Positions 26,902 through 37,500 of a stretch of 64,000 nucleotides of DNA are shown piece after piece. The notes beneath the pieces were generated by a model. That model worked only from the letters and a program-made list of their open reading frames with translations, was not told the DNA's origin and did no database searches. The stretch spans positions 6,570 to 70,569 of the forward strand of contig CAYLJJ010000021.1 in the NCBI GenBank assembly GCA_964384025.1, given 5' to 3'. The position numbers and the translations under genes were made by a program. This stretch comes from CAYLJJ01 sp964384025. GTDB taxonomy: Bacteria; Myxococcota_A; Bradymonadia; UBA7976; UBA1532. Every line of letters begins with the position of its first letter. Position 1 is the stretch's first letter.

Positions 26902-29265
26902 ATGCGCGCGATATCGATCATCTCTCTGATGGCCTTGAGCTTCGCCTGTACAGAGAAGAACCAACAGGTCTTAACACCCCAAGATTCAGGCCCAGATAGA
27001 GCTGAACCTTTGAGCGACTCGGGCTCTACAGAGGGCCGTTCAGATCTTCAAGAGCGGCCAGAGGATGTTCAGGTTGGACCTCCAGGGGATCGTGATGATG
27101 ATGGGATCCCCGATGGAGAGGACAACTGTCCAAGTCAGGCCAATCACTCTCAGGAGGATCAAGATGGGGATGAGATCGGGGATCTCTGTGACAACTGCCC
27201 CACGTTGAGCAATCCCGGCCAAGAAGATCAAGATGGAGATGGAGTTGGAGATCTCTGCGATCTTGAAGATCAGGATGGGGATGGGATCGTCGACGCCCAA
27301 GACAGCTGCCCTCGACATCCCAACCCTGAACAAGAGGATGGGGATGATGATGGCGTCGGGGATGCCTGTGACAACTGTCCAGAGCATCCCAACTTCAGCC
27401 AAGCAGATGAGGATGGGGATGGGATCGGGGATATTTGTGAAGACCCAGAGGATGAAGATGGAGATGGGATTGTGGATCTCGCGGACAACTGCCCACACAC
27501 TCCCAATCTAGAACAGGGAGATGGGGATGATGATGGGGTAGGGGATCTCTGTGACAACTGCCCATCCATCCCTAACTTTAGCCATGCTGATCTTGATGGT
27601 GATGGGATCGGGGATCTCTGTGAAGAGGCAGATCGAGACGAAGATGGGATCCCCGATGGAGAGGACAACTGCCCTGGGCGCTCTAACGTCGATCAACGGG
27701 ACGGAGATCGAGATCAGCTCGGTGATCTCTGCGACAACTGTCCCGATACACCCAACCCGGATCAGAGAGATCTCAACAACGATGGTCGCGGCGATCTCTG
27801 TGAGGTCCCTTCCAGCGATCGCGATGGAGATGGGATCGCGGATGAGTCCGACAACTGCCCTGAGATCCCCAACCCTGAGCAGATCGACAGGGATCGAGAC
27901 AATCGAGGCGCAGCCTGTGACAACTGCCCCGAGGTGAGCAATCCTGATCAGGCTGATGAGGATGGGGATGGCCAAGGAGATCTCTGCGAAGCGCCCGCTC
28001 CTGATGGGGATGGAGATGGGGTCCCAGACGCTCTAGACAACTGCCCCTCAGATCCCAACCCAGGGCAGGAGGACAGCGACCACGATCAGCGGGGAGATGT
28101 CTGTGATCCTCCAGACGAACTCAACGCCCTCTTCCTGAGCGTCTCTTGGTCTGGCGCGGGCAGCGATGCCAACCTGCATCTACTGCATCCCTATGGCCGC
28201 TGGTACGACCTTCAGTGGGATCTCTTCGCCAATAACCCTGCTCCCGAGTGGGGCCTACCGGGCATCACTCAGGATGGCCTGAGGCCAGGAGAGCCAGAGC
28301 GACTTGAAGCGGAGTTGGCTCCAGGCGCTTATCTTGTTGGGATCTCTTGGGTTCAGACTGTCGAGGAGGGAGGCCCTCCCGATGTAAGCGTTCAGATCCG
28401 ATGTGGAGAGCGACAGCGGGAGTTTGGTCCCAAGCGTCTAGAGCTGCCTGTAAATCAAAACTTCCAAGCTTGGGATCTGTGGCAGATCGCGCGGGTGCAG
28501 ATCCCCAGCTGTGAGATTGAGCCCCTTCCACAAGGACTACAGCTTGCTGAGGTGATCTGCGGTTTTGGCCAGTGTGCTTGGTGCAACAACTGCCAAAATG
28601 GGCTCTGTTATGGTGTGGAGTGTCCCTTTAGCCACTGCGATCCGATGTTGGGGAGCTGTGTTGATCCTTGCGAGGATGTGCGCTGTACAGCAGGGCAGAT
28701 CTGTAATCCTGAGGATCGAAGCTGCGTTGAGGGGATGCTGGGGCTTTGCGACGCCTGCCAGCTCGATGACCAGTGCAGTGTTGAGGGCACCACCGCTTGC
28801 TTGACCTACCAGGGCAGCGGGGAGCGCTTCTGCTCTGGGCCTTGCCGGAGAGACCAAGATTGCCCTGAGAACTACGACTGCCTGAATCGAGAGAACAGCG
28901 ATGAGCGCTTCTGCGCACCCCAGCGGGGCTCCTGTATCGATCTCTGTGAAGGAGTGAGTTGTCCTCCAATGGAGGTCTGTCATCCTTTCAGCGGCGAATG
29001 CGGTTTGCCCCCTTGCCGTGAGGAGAGCGACTGCGCAGAGACAGAGTATTGTGGCCTTCAGGATCGCCTCTGTCATCGGACCGGGAGCGGCGCTGGTCGT
29101 CATGGAGAGGAGTGCAGTGGAGACAGCGACTGTGCCTCCAACCACCTCTGTCTCCTGGGTTACTGCCTTCAGCTCTGTGACCTCCCGACAGACTGCGCTG
29201 AGGGGGACTTCTGTGTTGTGGAGTTTATCGAGCAAAACGTTCAGGTCTGTACAACAGGACTCTAA
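26902..29265 (+). CDS. Thrombospondin type 3 repeat lipoprotein with Cys-rich tail
   Basis: 787 aa; GGAGCGGAGGAG precedes the ATG. Lipobox SFAC with Cys16. After an acidic linker, residues about 62-400 hold about a dozen TSP3 repeats of the form DxDGDGxGDLCDNCPxxxNPxQ, each expected to bind Ca2+ through Asp side chains. Residues about 410-545 form a beta domain beginning LFLSVSWSGAGSDANLHLLH, similar in style to DUF2135. The remainder has paired Cys modules (CREESDCAETEYCGLQDRLC). The protein is likely exposed at the outer surface and rigidified by calcium. The many long antisense frames over it come from the repetitive codons. Confidence 0.9.
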   Translation: MRAISIISLMALSFACTEKNQQVLTPQDSGPDRAEPLSDSGSTEGRSDLQERPEDVQVGPPGDRDDDGIPDGEDNCPSQANHSQEDQDGDEIGDLCDNCPTLSNPGQEDQDGDGVGDLCDLEDQDGDGIVDAQDSCPRHPNPEQEDGDDDGVGDACDNCPEHPNFSQADEDGDGIGDICEDPEDEDGDGIVDLADNCPHTPNLEQGDGDDDGVGDLCDNCPSIPNFSHADLDGDGIGDLCEEADRDEDGIPDGEDNCPGRSNVDQRDGDRDQLGDLCDNCPDTPNPDQRDLNNDGRGDLCEVPSSDRDGDGIADESDNCPEIPNPEQIDRDRDNRGAACDNCPEVSNPDQADEDGDGQGDLCEAPAPDGDGDGVPDALDNCPSDPNPGQEDSDHDQRGDVCDPPDELNALFLSVSWSGAGSDANLHLLHPYGRWYDLQWDLFANNPAPEWGLPGITQDGLRPGEPERLEAELAPGAYLVGISWVQTVEEGGPPDVSVQIRCGERQREFGPKRLELPVNQNFQAWDLWQIARVQIPSCEIEPLPQGLQLAEVICGFGQCAWCNNCQNGLCYGVECPFSHCDPMLGSCVDPCEDVRCTAGQICNPEDRSCVEGMLGLCDACQLDDQCSVEGTTACLTYQGSGERFCSGPCRRDQDCPENYDCLNRENSDERFCAPQRGSCIDLCEGVSCPPMEVCHPFSGECGLPPCREESDCAETEYCGLQDRLCHRTGSGAGRHGEECSGDSDCASNHLCLLGYCLQLCDLPTDCAEGDFCVVEFIEQNVQVCTTGL

Positions 29266-29430
29266 AGGACGCAAGTTTCAGGCTGATCGTTAACCATCCC
29301 CTATAGGATTAGGGCACTAAGAACGCTGATATGTTAAGCTAAGCCTCTAAGAGCTTCGAAGAGTTGAGCGAATAGCGACGCTAAATTAAGACTCATCACC
29401 AAACCTATTACCCATCCAATCAATACCAAC

Positions 29431-29480
29431 TGATCGCCTGTTGGACGCCAAAGTGTGCAGATCGGAAAAGGCTAAACCTC
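29431..29480. repeat. Dispersed repeat, copy 1 (partner 47377-47428)
   Basis: The segment around GACGCCAAAGTGTGCAGAT and AAAAGGCTAAACCTC matches 47377-47428 (GGCGCCAAAGTGCGTAGAT, AAAAGGTTAAACCTC) in the same orientation. It lies in the otherwise featureless 260-bp gap between convergent genes. Weaker similarity seems to extend about 35 bp further left. Confidence 0.6.
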
Positions 29481-29525
29481 AACCGTCATCCTCAACTACT
29501 GGACAGTATCTTCATGGATTGAACT

Positions 29526-30224
29526 TCAAAAGTACCCTGTCCACCAGAGCCCGGCAGGGCTCATAGAGATCTGACCTGAGTCCCCTGGAGCTAGAAAGAA
29601 GAGGGTGGTTCCTGTAGCCAAAAAGATCCCACCGGCTACCAGGGAGAGATTGGTGTAGAGCATCGCCTCCTCAGCATCTTCTTTTGCCTGTTGCATTTGA
29701 TAGCCATCGATCCCCCTCACCTGTTCAAAGTCATCCTCATAGCCCTGAGCTTGTAGACCAAAGGCGAGGCTGGCGATGAGCCCGAGGCCCCCGAGGCCCA
29801 GGCTGATATAAGCTGAGGGGCGCATCCACAGATCCTCAGGTGGATCGAACTTAAGTGGATCGGACTTGGGTGCTTCTCTCTCTTTGGAGGACTGCTTCTC
29901 AAGGAAAGCCTTGGCGACGCGGATGCGCCGCTTCACTTCGGCGCGATCCTTGGCCTCAGGTTGGCGCTTTAAGTAAAGCTCATAGTAGTAGATGCCTCGC
30001 TGTAGCTCTCCCAGTTCAAAGTGGGAGCGAGCCAAGTTGTAGAGCAGGATGGGAGAGTTATCCAGGAGGTAGGCGTGCTCAAAGTGTTTGAGAGCGCCCT
30101 GAAATTCTCCCGTTTTGAAGGCCTGAACGCCCGCTTGGTAGCTGCGTTTCGCCTCCTCCTTGACCTTGGGGATCTGAGCCATCCCAGGGGAGTAGATGAG
30201 GAAGAACAACGCCAAGATCCGCAT
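29526..30224 (-). CDS. TPR-containing secreted or membrane protein
   Basis: 232 aa from the ATG at 30224, which has GGAGAAG just upstream and opens a signal peptide (MRILALFFLIYSPGMA). An earlier ATG at 30260 would put 12 residues before it and is less likely. Residues about 20-120 are TPR helices (AYLLDNSPILLYNLARSHFE, LQRGIYYYELYLKRQP). Two hydrophobic segments follow (ISLGLGGLGLIASLAFGL and LSLVAGGIFLATGTTLFFLA). This plan, a TPR with C-terminal paired membrane helices, is frequent in Myxococcota proteins of unknown role. A scaffold function in the envelope is inferred. Confidence 0.8.
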   Translation of the reverse strand: MRILALFFLIYSPGMAQIPKVKEEAKRSYQAGVQAFKTGEFQGALKHFEHAYLLDNSPILLYNLARSHFELGELQRGIYYYELYLKRQPEAKDRAEVKRRIRVAKAFLEKQSSKEREAPKSDPLKFDPPEDLWMRPSAYISLGLGGLGLIASLAFGLQAQGYEDDFEQVRGIDGYQMQQAKEDAEEAMLYTNLSLVAGGIFLATGTTLFFLAPGDSGQISMSPAGLWWTGYF

Positions 30225-30336
30225 CGATGCTTCTCCGCGCTCGGGGGTTATGGCGCTCATCTTCCGAGGCCTTGGGGCGGGGGATCAAGATGATTGTTTA
30301 GATCCTGAGCCAGGAAAGCTTGTGTTCAGATCCCGA

Positions 30337-32514
30337 TCATGGAAGCGTATAGCTCCGATAGACACTCCCCCTGAGACGGAAGGAGTCATTAATTGAAGCT
30401 GGGGGGTGCTCTGAAATTTGAACCCTTACATCGTTTCTATCTATCATACTTTCTGCATTTGGACCAAATCTTTTAACAGGTATATTAAATGTATGTTGCT
30501 CTGTATCAGACAGGTCGAGTTCATATAAAATCCCACCAGTAATCCCACCGTTGATTTGCATCGACTCATTCGAATTCATATCTGTATCGATAAGTAGCCT
30601 CCAACTTACATGATATAATGATCCTCCTCCATTGAGATATAAGTTTCTATCATAAGGGAGCAATGAATTGAGTATATTAACACCACTCGCGAGGTTAGAT
30701 GCGTCATTGAACAAAAACAGTCTATTCATCTCAGATATCGACCTGCTATCAGATAAAAATAGTCCGTCATTCGGTTCACCTGAGTCTCTATTGTTTTCAA
30801 CAGCAAAAACATCTCCAGATACGTCAAAAGTTAAATTGTGAAGTTCTAGATGCTTACTTGATTCAACGAATATTCCATTTGTTCCTCCAATAGTCCCGCC
30901 AACAATCTGATTAAAGTCTGAATTGATAAAATGATATCCGAAACCGTCCGAAGTTATGTCATTATTTACAAATAGAGTTTGTAATTCCTCTCCGATTATA
31001 TCAATTTCCGAATTGTTGACGGCGACACCTTTTCTCAATCCTTCAATTATAGAGTTAAGGACAATAACTCTGTGAGATGAATATATGTTTAATCCAGTCC
31101 CTGAATGGCTATTTCCTGATATCCTTATTGAGTTAAGAACAATATCATGCGAGTTTTCGATAGATATTCCGTAAGAATCTTCACCGTCAACTCCAGTTAG
31201 ACTCACACCTTCTATGGATATATTATTAGAGTTTGTAATACGGATTCCTTTATAGACATTCTGAGATAAGAATCTTTTAATTTTCACATTGCTCGCCCCA
31301 TCGATATGAATCCGACTAAACAGGCTGCCTTCATCTGCAAAGCTCCATGTTTTTCCGTTTGGATCGATGCTAATATCACTTCCTGATATAAGAATGCATT
31401 CAGATTCTGGAAATGGCTCTTCTATATCTAGGAAATGAAAATTCATATCTTCGCTAGACGAGTATAATCCAGGTTGATTGATCTGCTGACACTGGCTATC
31501 TAAAGGAATAATGGTTCCTTCTCTATCTCTGTCAATCTCATCTGTAAAACTTGTATTTGGAGAGATTGAAAAGTGAACAAATGCTGGCGGACCAATGACT
31601 CTATCTCCATTCGAAGCAGCGAAAACTACGTAATCATCGACTGATATATTGTCATGATCTGGAGTATATGTAAAAGTTTGACCATTTGTTTGTATAGTTC
31701 CATACTGAGGAGCTCTGATCATAGCTGTGCCAACCAAGAGATTTGGAGTCATAGAGAAGTCTATACTTCCATTAAAGCAAAGAAAACAATCTCCGAGCTG
31801 AAGTTCTTCCCAGCGATCATTTAACCGACAGACTTCTGATTCTATACCATCTTGATTTTCATCAATGATTCCATCGCAATCGTTATCTAGCCCATCGCAG
31901 AGTTCTGGAATCAGAGTGCAATTTCCCCACTGTCCGTTCAAACAGACCTGACTCCCAGTGCAGATCCGATCCCCATGATGAACCTGACAATCCCTCCTGC
32001 TGTCCCCTTCACAGGAGATCAACTGATCCGGGAACCCTGAGGTATCTGCTCGACTCGCATCGGTCTGTAAATCATCCAAAATCATATCTTGGGGGCGCAG
32101 ATCTTCACCCCCCTGATCTCGGTTTAGATCGGTTGGAAGAGGACGATCTGGATCCAGAGATTGATCTGGGAGGGAGCCTCGATCCTGCGCAGTAGAGTCT
32201 CGACCCAGATCGACCGGGAGGGCAGCGTCTAAATTTGGAATGTCCGAAGAGAGCCTAAAATCTATCTGCGCTCCTTCATCCGAAAGTAAGTGCTCCCTGA
32301 GGGCATCTCGAGGAGATTGATCTGGGATCCCACGATCTGTGGAGCCAGCCTCTGAGCCCCCCATCTCTGCCCCTGCTGGCGCTCCTTGAATGCAAAAGTT
32401 CTCTGCGGAGCAGTGGTGATTCACGGGACAGTCCTCATCTGTACCGCAGACATCTGCCTCCAGGTCCAATGTACAACCCAAGAGGAGAGACAACATCCAG
32501 AGCCATATCCTCAT
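30337..32514 (-). CDS. Lipoprotein with MopE-like motif and right-handed beta-helix
   Basis: 725 aa from the ATG at 32514, giving MRIWLWMLSLLLGC with Cys14 as lipidation site and GGGGGAT upstream; the frame extends 14 codons further. Residues about 60-170 are an acidic Asp/Leu/Pro linker. A MopE-type motif (LCDGLDNDCDGIIDE) follows near 205, then a cadherin-like unit (GTIQTNGQTFTYTPDHDNIS). Residues about 370-640 are parallel beta-helix repeats (ITNSNNISIEGVSLTG, IENSHDIVLNSIRISG). Base composition changes sharply inside the gene: the part below about 31850 is markedly AT-rich with different codon choice, suggesting a fused beta-helix region of other origin. It is probably a surface adhesin or glycan-binding protein. 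Confidence 0.85.
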   Translation of the reverse strand: MRIWLWMLSLLLGCTLDLEADVCGTDEDCPVNHHCSAENFCIQGAPAGAEMGGSEAGSTDRGIPDQSPRDALREHLLSDEGAQIDFRLSSDIPNLDAALPVDLGRDSTAQDRGSLPDQSLDPDRPLPTDLNRDQGGEDLRPQDMILDDLQTDASRADTSGFPDQLISCEGDSRRDCQVHHGDRICTGSQVCLNGQWGNCTLIPELCDGLDNDCDGIIDENQDGIESEVCRLNDRWEELQLGDCFLCFNGSIDFSMTPNLLVGTAMIRAPQYGTIQTNGQTFTYTPDHDNISVDDYVVFAASNGDRVIGPPAFVHFSISPNTSFTDEIDRDREGTIIPLDSQCQQINQPGLYSSSEDMNFHFLDIEEPFPESECILISGSDISIDPNGKTWSFADEGSLFSRIHIDGASNVKIKRFLSQNVYKGIRITNSNNISIEGVSLTGVDGEDSYGISIENSHDIVLNSIRISGNSHSGTGLNIYSSHRVIVLNSIIEGLRKGVAVNNSEIDIIGEELQTLFVNNDITSDGFGYHFINSDFNQIVGGTIGGTNGIFVESSKHLELHNLTFDVSGDVFAVENNRDSGEPNDGLFLSDSRSISEMNRLFLFNDASNLASGVNILNSLLPYDRNLYLNGGGSLYHVSWRLLIDTDMNSNESMQINGGITGGILYELDLSDTEQHTFNIPVKRFGPNAESMIDRNDVRVQISEHPPASINDSFRLRGSVYRSYTLP

Positions 32515-33220
32515 CGAGATCCCCCAGTCTCTAACGCCCCAAGAGAGGCATGACATTTTTTAACTCAAACCTCGATGAGCTGGCTACCGCTCTGGTATGC
32601 ATCTGCGCTTGGCATCCTAAAACTCATCATTATTATGGCTCAACACAAGGAAATTTAAGGTGACACTTCGCGTTACTGAGTCCGCCGGATTTGGTGGTTT
32701 GGCCTCCGTTGCCTGAACTTATGTAGAACACAAAAGGGCTGCATGATTTGCCAAGGTTTAGATTCCAACCAAAAACCGAGGAAGCACCATGAAGCTCTCG
32801 CGAGGCAATCTGCTTACCCCTCGGTAGCCGAAGATGACTACTCGAAATTGTCAACTTTCCTTCCGCCTTCAGAGCCACCCTCTGCCATGTCCAAAAATCC
32901 ACATCGAGGAGGGGCACGGCGCAGAGGGCCGTCGGTGAGAATCTGAGGAGGCCGCACTGAGAGTCAGAACCGCCGATGGGGAGGCGGGTTGTGCTGGAAG
33001 AGGGTAGAGCACAGCCGCTCTCCGCCATCATCACAGGCCAACTTTCTCTCCGTGGGGCTTGGATGAGATAATTCAAGCGGCTGATATTGTTAAAAACTAC
33101 CGTAATCGAGACGAGTGGGATTTATGCAAGTTGGTGAGAGCTTTCTCGATCTGTTCCGCTCCTCAAAAACCATGGTGTCGTTGTGGTCGTTTCGATCAGC
33201 TACAAACAGGTAGAGGGCAC
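32515..33220. other. Repeat-bearing intergenic stretch with short orphan frame
   Basis: No intact gene is supported. 32676-32699 is an inverted copy of 47315-47338 (23 of 24 bases). A 59-codon plus-strand frame at 33059-33235, starting TTG (LDEIIQAADIVKNYRNRDEW), looks more protein-like than its surroundings and may be a gene remnant; I cannot name it. The 147-codon minus frame at 32633-33076 has no Shine-Dalgarno or family features. Confidence 0.35.
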
Positions 33221-33670
33221 TCAATCACAAGCTGATTTTCCTTTTGAAGGTGAAGTGACCTTGATTTCACCAGTATGAGAGGTTCCAGGAGCACTGTCTT
33301 TAATGCGATCAAATGTTAGCTGCTTGCGCCTCTTATATGTCTCGCACCCACAGTTAGGCCATTTTGCGCCCCCATTGTCCTTGTTGTAGCAGATAAGATC
33401 ATTAACTGCTTTGTGGGCTGAGATTCGACAACGCCCCTTACCCTGGCCGTGGCACTTGACCCATTTTTTGGTCCCAGAGCTTACTGTGTACGCTTTGTGT
33501 GGGCTTCCGACACAACCCGTTTTATCTTTGCCGTTGTACACATGAACCTTCACTTTTTCACCAGACTTGTTCACCACGCAAATTTTGGTTTTGTGTTTTC
33601 CATCAGCCAGAGCGGCGGACACGAACAGGGCAGAAACAACAGCCATGGAGCACAGCATTTTAACAATCAC
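33221..33670 (-). CDS. Small secreted basic Cys-containing protein
   Basis: 149 aa starting at GTG (33670), with GGGA about eight bases upstream; the ATGs four and eight codons later are alternatives. A clear signal peptide (MLCSMAVVSALFVSAALA) is followed by a Lys-rich mature protein with about eight Cys (KICVVNKSGEKVKVHVYNGK, CHGQGKGRCRISAHK, WPNCGCETYKRRK). The KICVVN...VHVYNGKD start is reminiscent of small beta-sandwich secreted proteins, but I recognise no family. Lower GC than the core genes and a place among repeats suggest acquisition. A stand-alone secreted effector, lectin or inhibitor are all possible. Confidence 0.7.
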   Translation of the reverse strand: MIVKMLCSMAVVSALFVSAALADGKHKTKICVVNKSGEKVKVHVYNGKDKTGCVGSPHKAYTVSSGTKKWVKCHGQGKGRCRISAHKAVNDLICYNKDNGGAKWPNCGCETYKRRKQLTFDRIKDSAPGTSHTGEIKVTSPSKGKSACD

Positions 33671-33967
33671 AACAAATTTCCCTTTACAAATGAGGTCGTT
33701 TAACCTTCAGGAAGGTCCTGTGGTTGGTTTCCAACAATTTCCGAAACTTGTCAAGCAGGTTCTTCAGCATCTCGGGATTGACGGACATCGGTCATTTGTG
33801 GCGTCAGCTTCTGATTCTGAAATGGGTGCGTTTCTTAAGCTCAAGAGGAGCACCCAAGTAAGATCTTTGAAGTTGGGAGAAACTCCAGGAATGAGGGAAT
33901 TTGAGCGAGAGCAGGTAGGCTAAGCCCTGGTTGTCGAGGTGGTTGCCTTCGGCTTGGCGGTTCTTCA

Positions 33968-34027
33968 GCTCAGGAGCCCTCATCCCCTGCGCTTCTGTAC
34001 CTTCCCCGACAGATGAGCAACACTCTG
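33968..34027. repeat. Dispersed repeat (partner 46950-47000)
   Basis: CTCAGGAG, a CATCC block, TGTACC and CCCGACAGATGAGCAAC with CTCTG recur in the same order and orientation at 46950-47000, with short length differences. It lies in the gene-poor stretch 33671-34104, where I see no other feature. Confidence 0.55.
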
Positions 34028-34104
34028 AAGCCCAGGGTGAGGGGTTTGAAGGGGGGAACTGATCTGCTTCAAGGGGGTTGCGTTGGAGACAGAAAAGCGC
34101 TGGA

Positions 34105-34236
34105 GGCTCCAAGGAGGATCTCCTCGCGCTGGATGAGGGTTTAACAGAGGATCTCTCTACCTTGGATGAAGGCTCAACAGAGGACCTCCCTACCTTGGAT
34201 GAAGGCTCAACAGAGGACCTCCCTACCTTGGATGAG
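34105..34236 (+). repeat. Four tandem 33-bp units encoding an 11-aa acidic repeat
   Basis: Units at 34105, 34138, 34171 and 34204. Each translates on the plus strand as G(S/L)(K/T)EDL(x)xLDE. Differences between units fall mostly at third codon positions (GAT/GAC, GAA/GAG, GGT/GGC, TTG/CTG), which argues that this frame was once coding. The surrounding open frame is 34078-34431, without a convincing start or end, so this is probably a fragment of a lipoprotein-type linker. Confidence 0.55.
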
Positions 34237-34263
34237 GCGTTCCCTGAGCTGGATCAAGAGCGG

Positions 34264-34515
34264 CTAGAGAACCTCATCAGGCTCGATCAGGGCTCTGATG
34301 TGGAGGAGCCGCCCTGCCAGCTTATCGACGGGCACTGCGCTCGTTATCGCTTCACTGGTGGGGTAGCTCAGGCGCAGCGGATCAGGGAGGCTCAGAGCCA
34401 ACGCTTCTGCTTTAAGATGCGCCTCCCCTGAGCCCTCTTCCCTTCGAAGAATCACCTGAAGAGATTGAGGGCCTTCGTAGTGGAATTTGAGGCGTGGAGC
34501 TTGACGCTTCAGTTG
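34264..34515 (-). pseudogene. 3-prime fragment of an unidentified gene
   Basis: The reverse frame reads LKRQAPRLKFHYEGPQSLQV through LAGRLLHIRALIEPDEVL to a stop at 34264. It has host-like codon use and an alternating hydrophobic pattern like a beta-domain tail, but no start of its own. It abuts and slightly overlaps the end of the GC-rich lipoprotein gene, as if that gene had been joined into it. The opposite strand carries the end of a repeat-containing frame, so the call is tentative. Confidence 0.35.
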
Positions 34516-37500
34516 AGCGGAGCGAGCCGCTGCGCGCAGTAGATTTTCAGTTCGTCCATGCAGCCATAGCCACCGTTGACGAGCCAATTTGAGCCGAGCG
34601 AGGACGCGTTACCTGCCTGCCCGTAAGCCGCCTCGTCAAGGCTGGCCCAGTCATCACAGGTCCGATCCGTTCGATATAAGCCGCCCGAGTCGCTGCCGGT
34701 CCAAACGGCGTAGCCCCTGAGGCTGAGGCCCTCCGCGTCCAAGCCCACGCTGTTCGTCAACGTGAGCACGAAGCCGCCCCGCGTGTCCATGACGATCGCG
34801 CTGTCTCGCCGGACGTAGATCGCCGCCTCCACGCGATCACGAAGATCAACCTCGCCGGTGGACAGCAGTGCGGCGAAGTCGCCACGGATCCCCGCCGCCA
34901 TCGCCGTCGAGGTGCAGATCTCGTCCGCCTCTGCGAGCCCCCCAAAGGTCGCTGGATAACCCTCAGGGGTCGTGAAGAGCAGGCGGCGCGCGGGCTCGTC
35001 ATCCGCAGGGTCAGTGGGGTCGACCCCCGTCCAATGCTCTTGGCCGTCCTCGATCCCGCCGCCGTCGGTGTCCGCCACCGTCGGATCTGAGCCAATCATG
35101 AGGTGCTCGTCATAATCACTGAGGCCATCATCGTCCGTATCCGCAGCAGCCTCGTCCGTGCCGAGCATCGCCTCGATGTCCGCGCAGAGCCCATCTCCAT
35201 CCCCGTCTATGTTGGCATCGCCGACGCAGGGATCGAGATTCTCACAGATCCCATCACCGTCGGTGTCCCCCATGGCGTCGTCGCCATCGCAGAGATCGCA
35301 GGCATCACCCACGCCGTCGCCATCCTCATCCGCCTGCTCAGGGTTGTCGAGGTCGGGGCAGTTGTCGCAGAGATCGCCGAGGTCATCGTTATCGCGGTTT
35401 GATTGCCCTGAGTTGGGGACCTCGACGCAGTTATCGCAGGCGTCACCGACACCATCATGATCTGCGTTGGCTTGCTCGGGGTCGCTGACACCCACGCAGA
35501 CATCACACGCGTCACCGACGCCGTCGTCGTCGCTGTCGCGCTGCTCAGGATCGCCCACCCACGGGCAGAGATCACAGCCATCACCTAAGTCATCGCCGAG
35601 ATCCTCGATCAGCGTGGCCCCAAACAAAATCGGGTCGGCCTGCGCTCCTGCTTGATCGAGGTATTGCGCGCCACCCGCCCCGATCCAGGTCACCTCACCG
35701 CTGGGCGGGTACCACGCCGCCGTGCCGTAATAGTAAATCGAGAGACGGAGGGGGCCCTCTGGGAGTTGTGCGCGTGGGATCTTCAGCTCACAGGACTGGT
35801 GTCGATAGCTCGCTTGCTGGGTCAACCCAAACGCGCAGCGCCCCCAAGCATCATTGAGGTCATCGACGTGGAAGATGACCGGACCTCCAGGGGCCTCGAT
35901 CCACACCTCGACCCAATCCTCGCCGCGCTCATCAGTGTTATCAGAGGTCACGTCGAGGGCCACATAGACTGAACCCTCGTCTTGAGCGATGTAGATCGGG
36001 TTTTGAGCGGCGGGGTGCCCGGTGTCAGGCGCCCAATCCGCGACGCGGGTGGGCTCAACCAAGCCATCGACCTCGTCGAGCCGCCCATCAACGGTCCAAG
36101 GCGTCACGATGGGCTCAGGAGCCACTTCGATCACACCCTGAACCGGGAAGCGCAGGGGCAACCCATGCCCGTACTCGTTGGCCTTGAGCGTGAAAATCGC
36201 GGACTCGTCGCAGGGCAGCCCCACCCAACGCAGCTCGATGACCCGATCGTGGACGGAGATGACGTTGAGGTCGTCAGCCACCACGTCATTGAGGACAGAC
36301 TCGCCCGTCTCGAGCAGGATTGCCTCGTCTGGGGCGCGCGCCTCTCCACAGGCGCGCAGCGTCACCACCTCGATCCCGCCGAAGGGCACATGCCCCTGAG
36401 TGACGCGCAGGCGCAGCACCCCCTCAGAGGGCTGGACCATGAAGTCTACGGCCTCGAAGCGTGGGCTGAAGCTGTGCTGGTGCGCCTCCACCCAGCCCGC
36501 CGCCTCAAGCTGGGAGATCGTGAAGGTGCCCTTTGTGTCTGGAGGGGGCGTCGTGTCGGTAATTTTGAGGTAGTAGCCGCGTGTGGGATCGGCGTCGCTC
36601 AAAGACGCGCCGTTGAGGGCCTCGCAGCTCAGGGACACCTGAGCGCGCTCTCCCGCTTCAGTCGAGCCGCCCGTGAGGGTCGCGAAGCGCCCTGTGGGAT
36701 CTCGGCGTAGACCGCAGTAGCGCCACCCCGAATTTGTCTCAAACATGTAAACCTCAAAGCCGACGAGCCCAGGAATGGACTCCACAATCCCAACCCCATC
36801 AAGATCCATGATCTCTGCGGCGAAGGTCATCCCCTCCGCGTCAAACGCGGGGGGCTGGTGGGAGAGGACTTGGGCGCCGAGGTTTGGATCTCCCGGCCCG
36901 TCGAGATCGCTGTGGGCTTCGTCAAAGCAGATCTCGCAGGTGCCTCCTTCGAAGGGCGCCGTACACTCGCAGGTGAAGGCGTCAATTCCATCAACGCAGG
37001 CGCCCTCGTTCAAGCAGGGGTTCGGATCACACTCGTCGATGTTGATCTCGCAGGCATCACCGTCGAAACCATCAGGGCACATGCAGCGGTGCCCATCGCC
37101 CTCAATAACGCACTCCCCACGCTCACACGGGTTGGCCTCACATGGGTTGCTTGCGGCATCAACCTCAACGTCGACGAGCGGCGCGGCGTCAACCTCAACG
37201 TCGACCAGAACATCAACGAGCGGCGCGGCATCAACCTCAACGTCGACCAGAGCGTCAATGAACGGCGCGGCATCAACCTCAACGTCGACCAGAGCGTCAA
37301 TGAACGGCGCGGCGTCAACCTCAACGTCGACCAGAGCGTCAGGGAACGGAGCGGCGTCCACCGCAACCGCGAGCAGCTCGTCCAGGACGGGCGCGTCGAC
37401 CCCCGCGCGTCAACCTCAACGTCGATCAGAGCGTCAATGAGCGGCGCGGCGTCGACATCTGCGAGTAGGATGGCGTCGGGTAGGGTAGCATCGGGCGCCG

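Noticed and set aside
27040..28000. Several antisense frames rich in Ile/Pro/Ser over the TSP3 repeats
   Set aside because: They are the mirror of the GAT-rich TSP3 repeat codons.
28537..29274. 245-codon minus-strand frame
   Set aside because: Antisense to the Cys-rich tail of the TSP3 lipoprotein; its composition is explained by the opposite codons.
32633..33076. 147-codon minus frame as a gene
   Set aside because: No signal, family or ribosome site, and its 3-prime part is a dispersed repeat.
34105..34236. Regular 33-bp repeats as a CRISPR array
   Set aside because: Units are contiguous with no spacers and preserve a reading frame; it is a coding tandem repeat. The same holds for the 42-bp units at 37145-37440.
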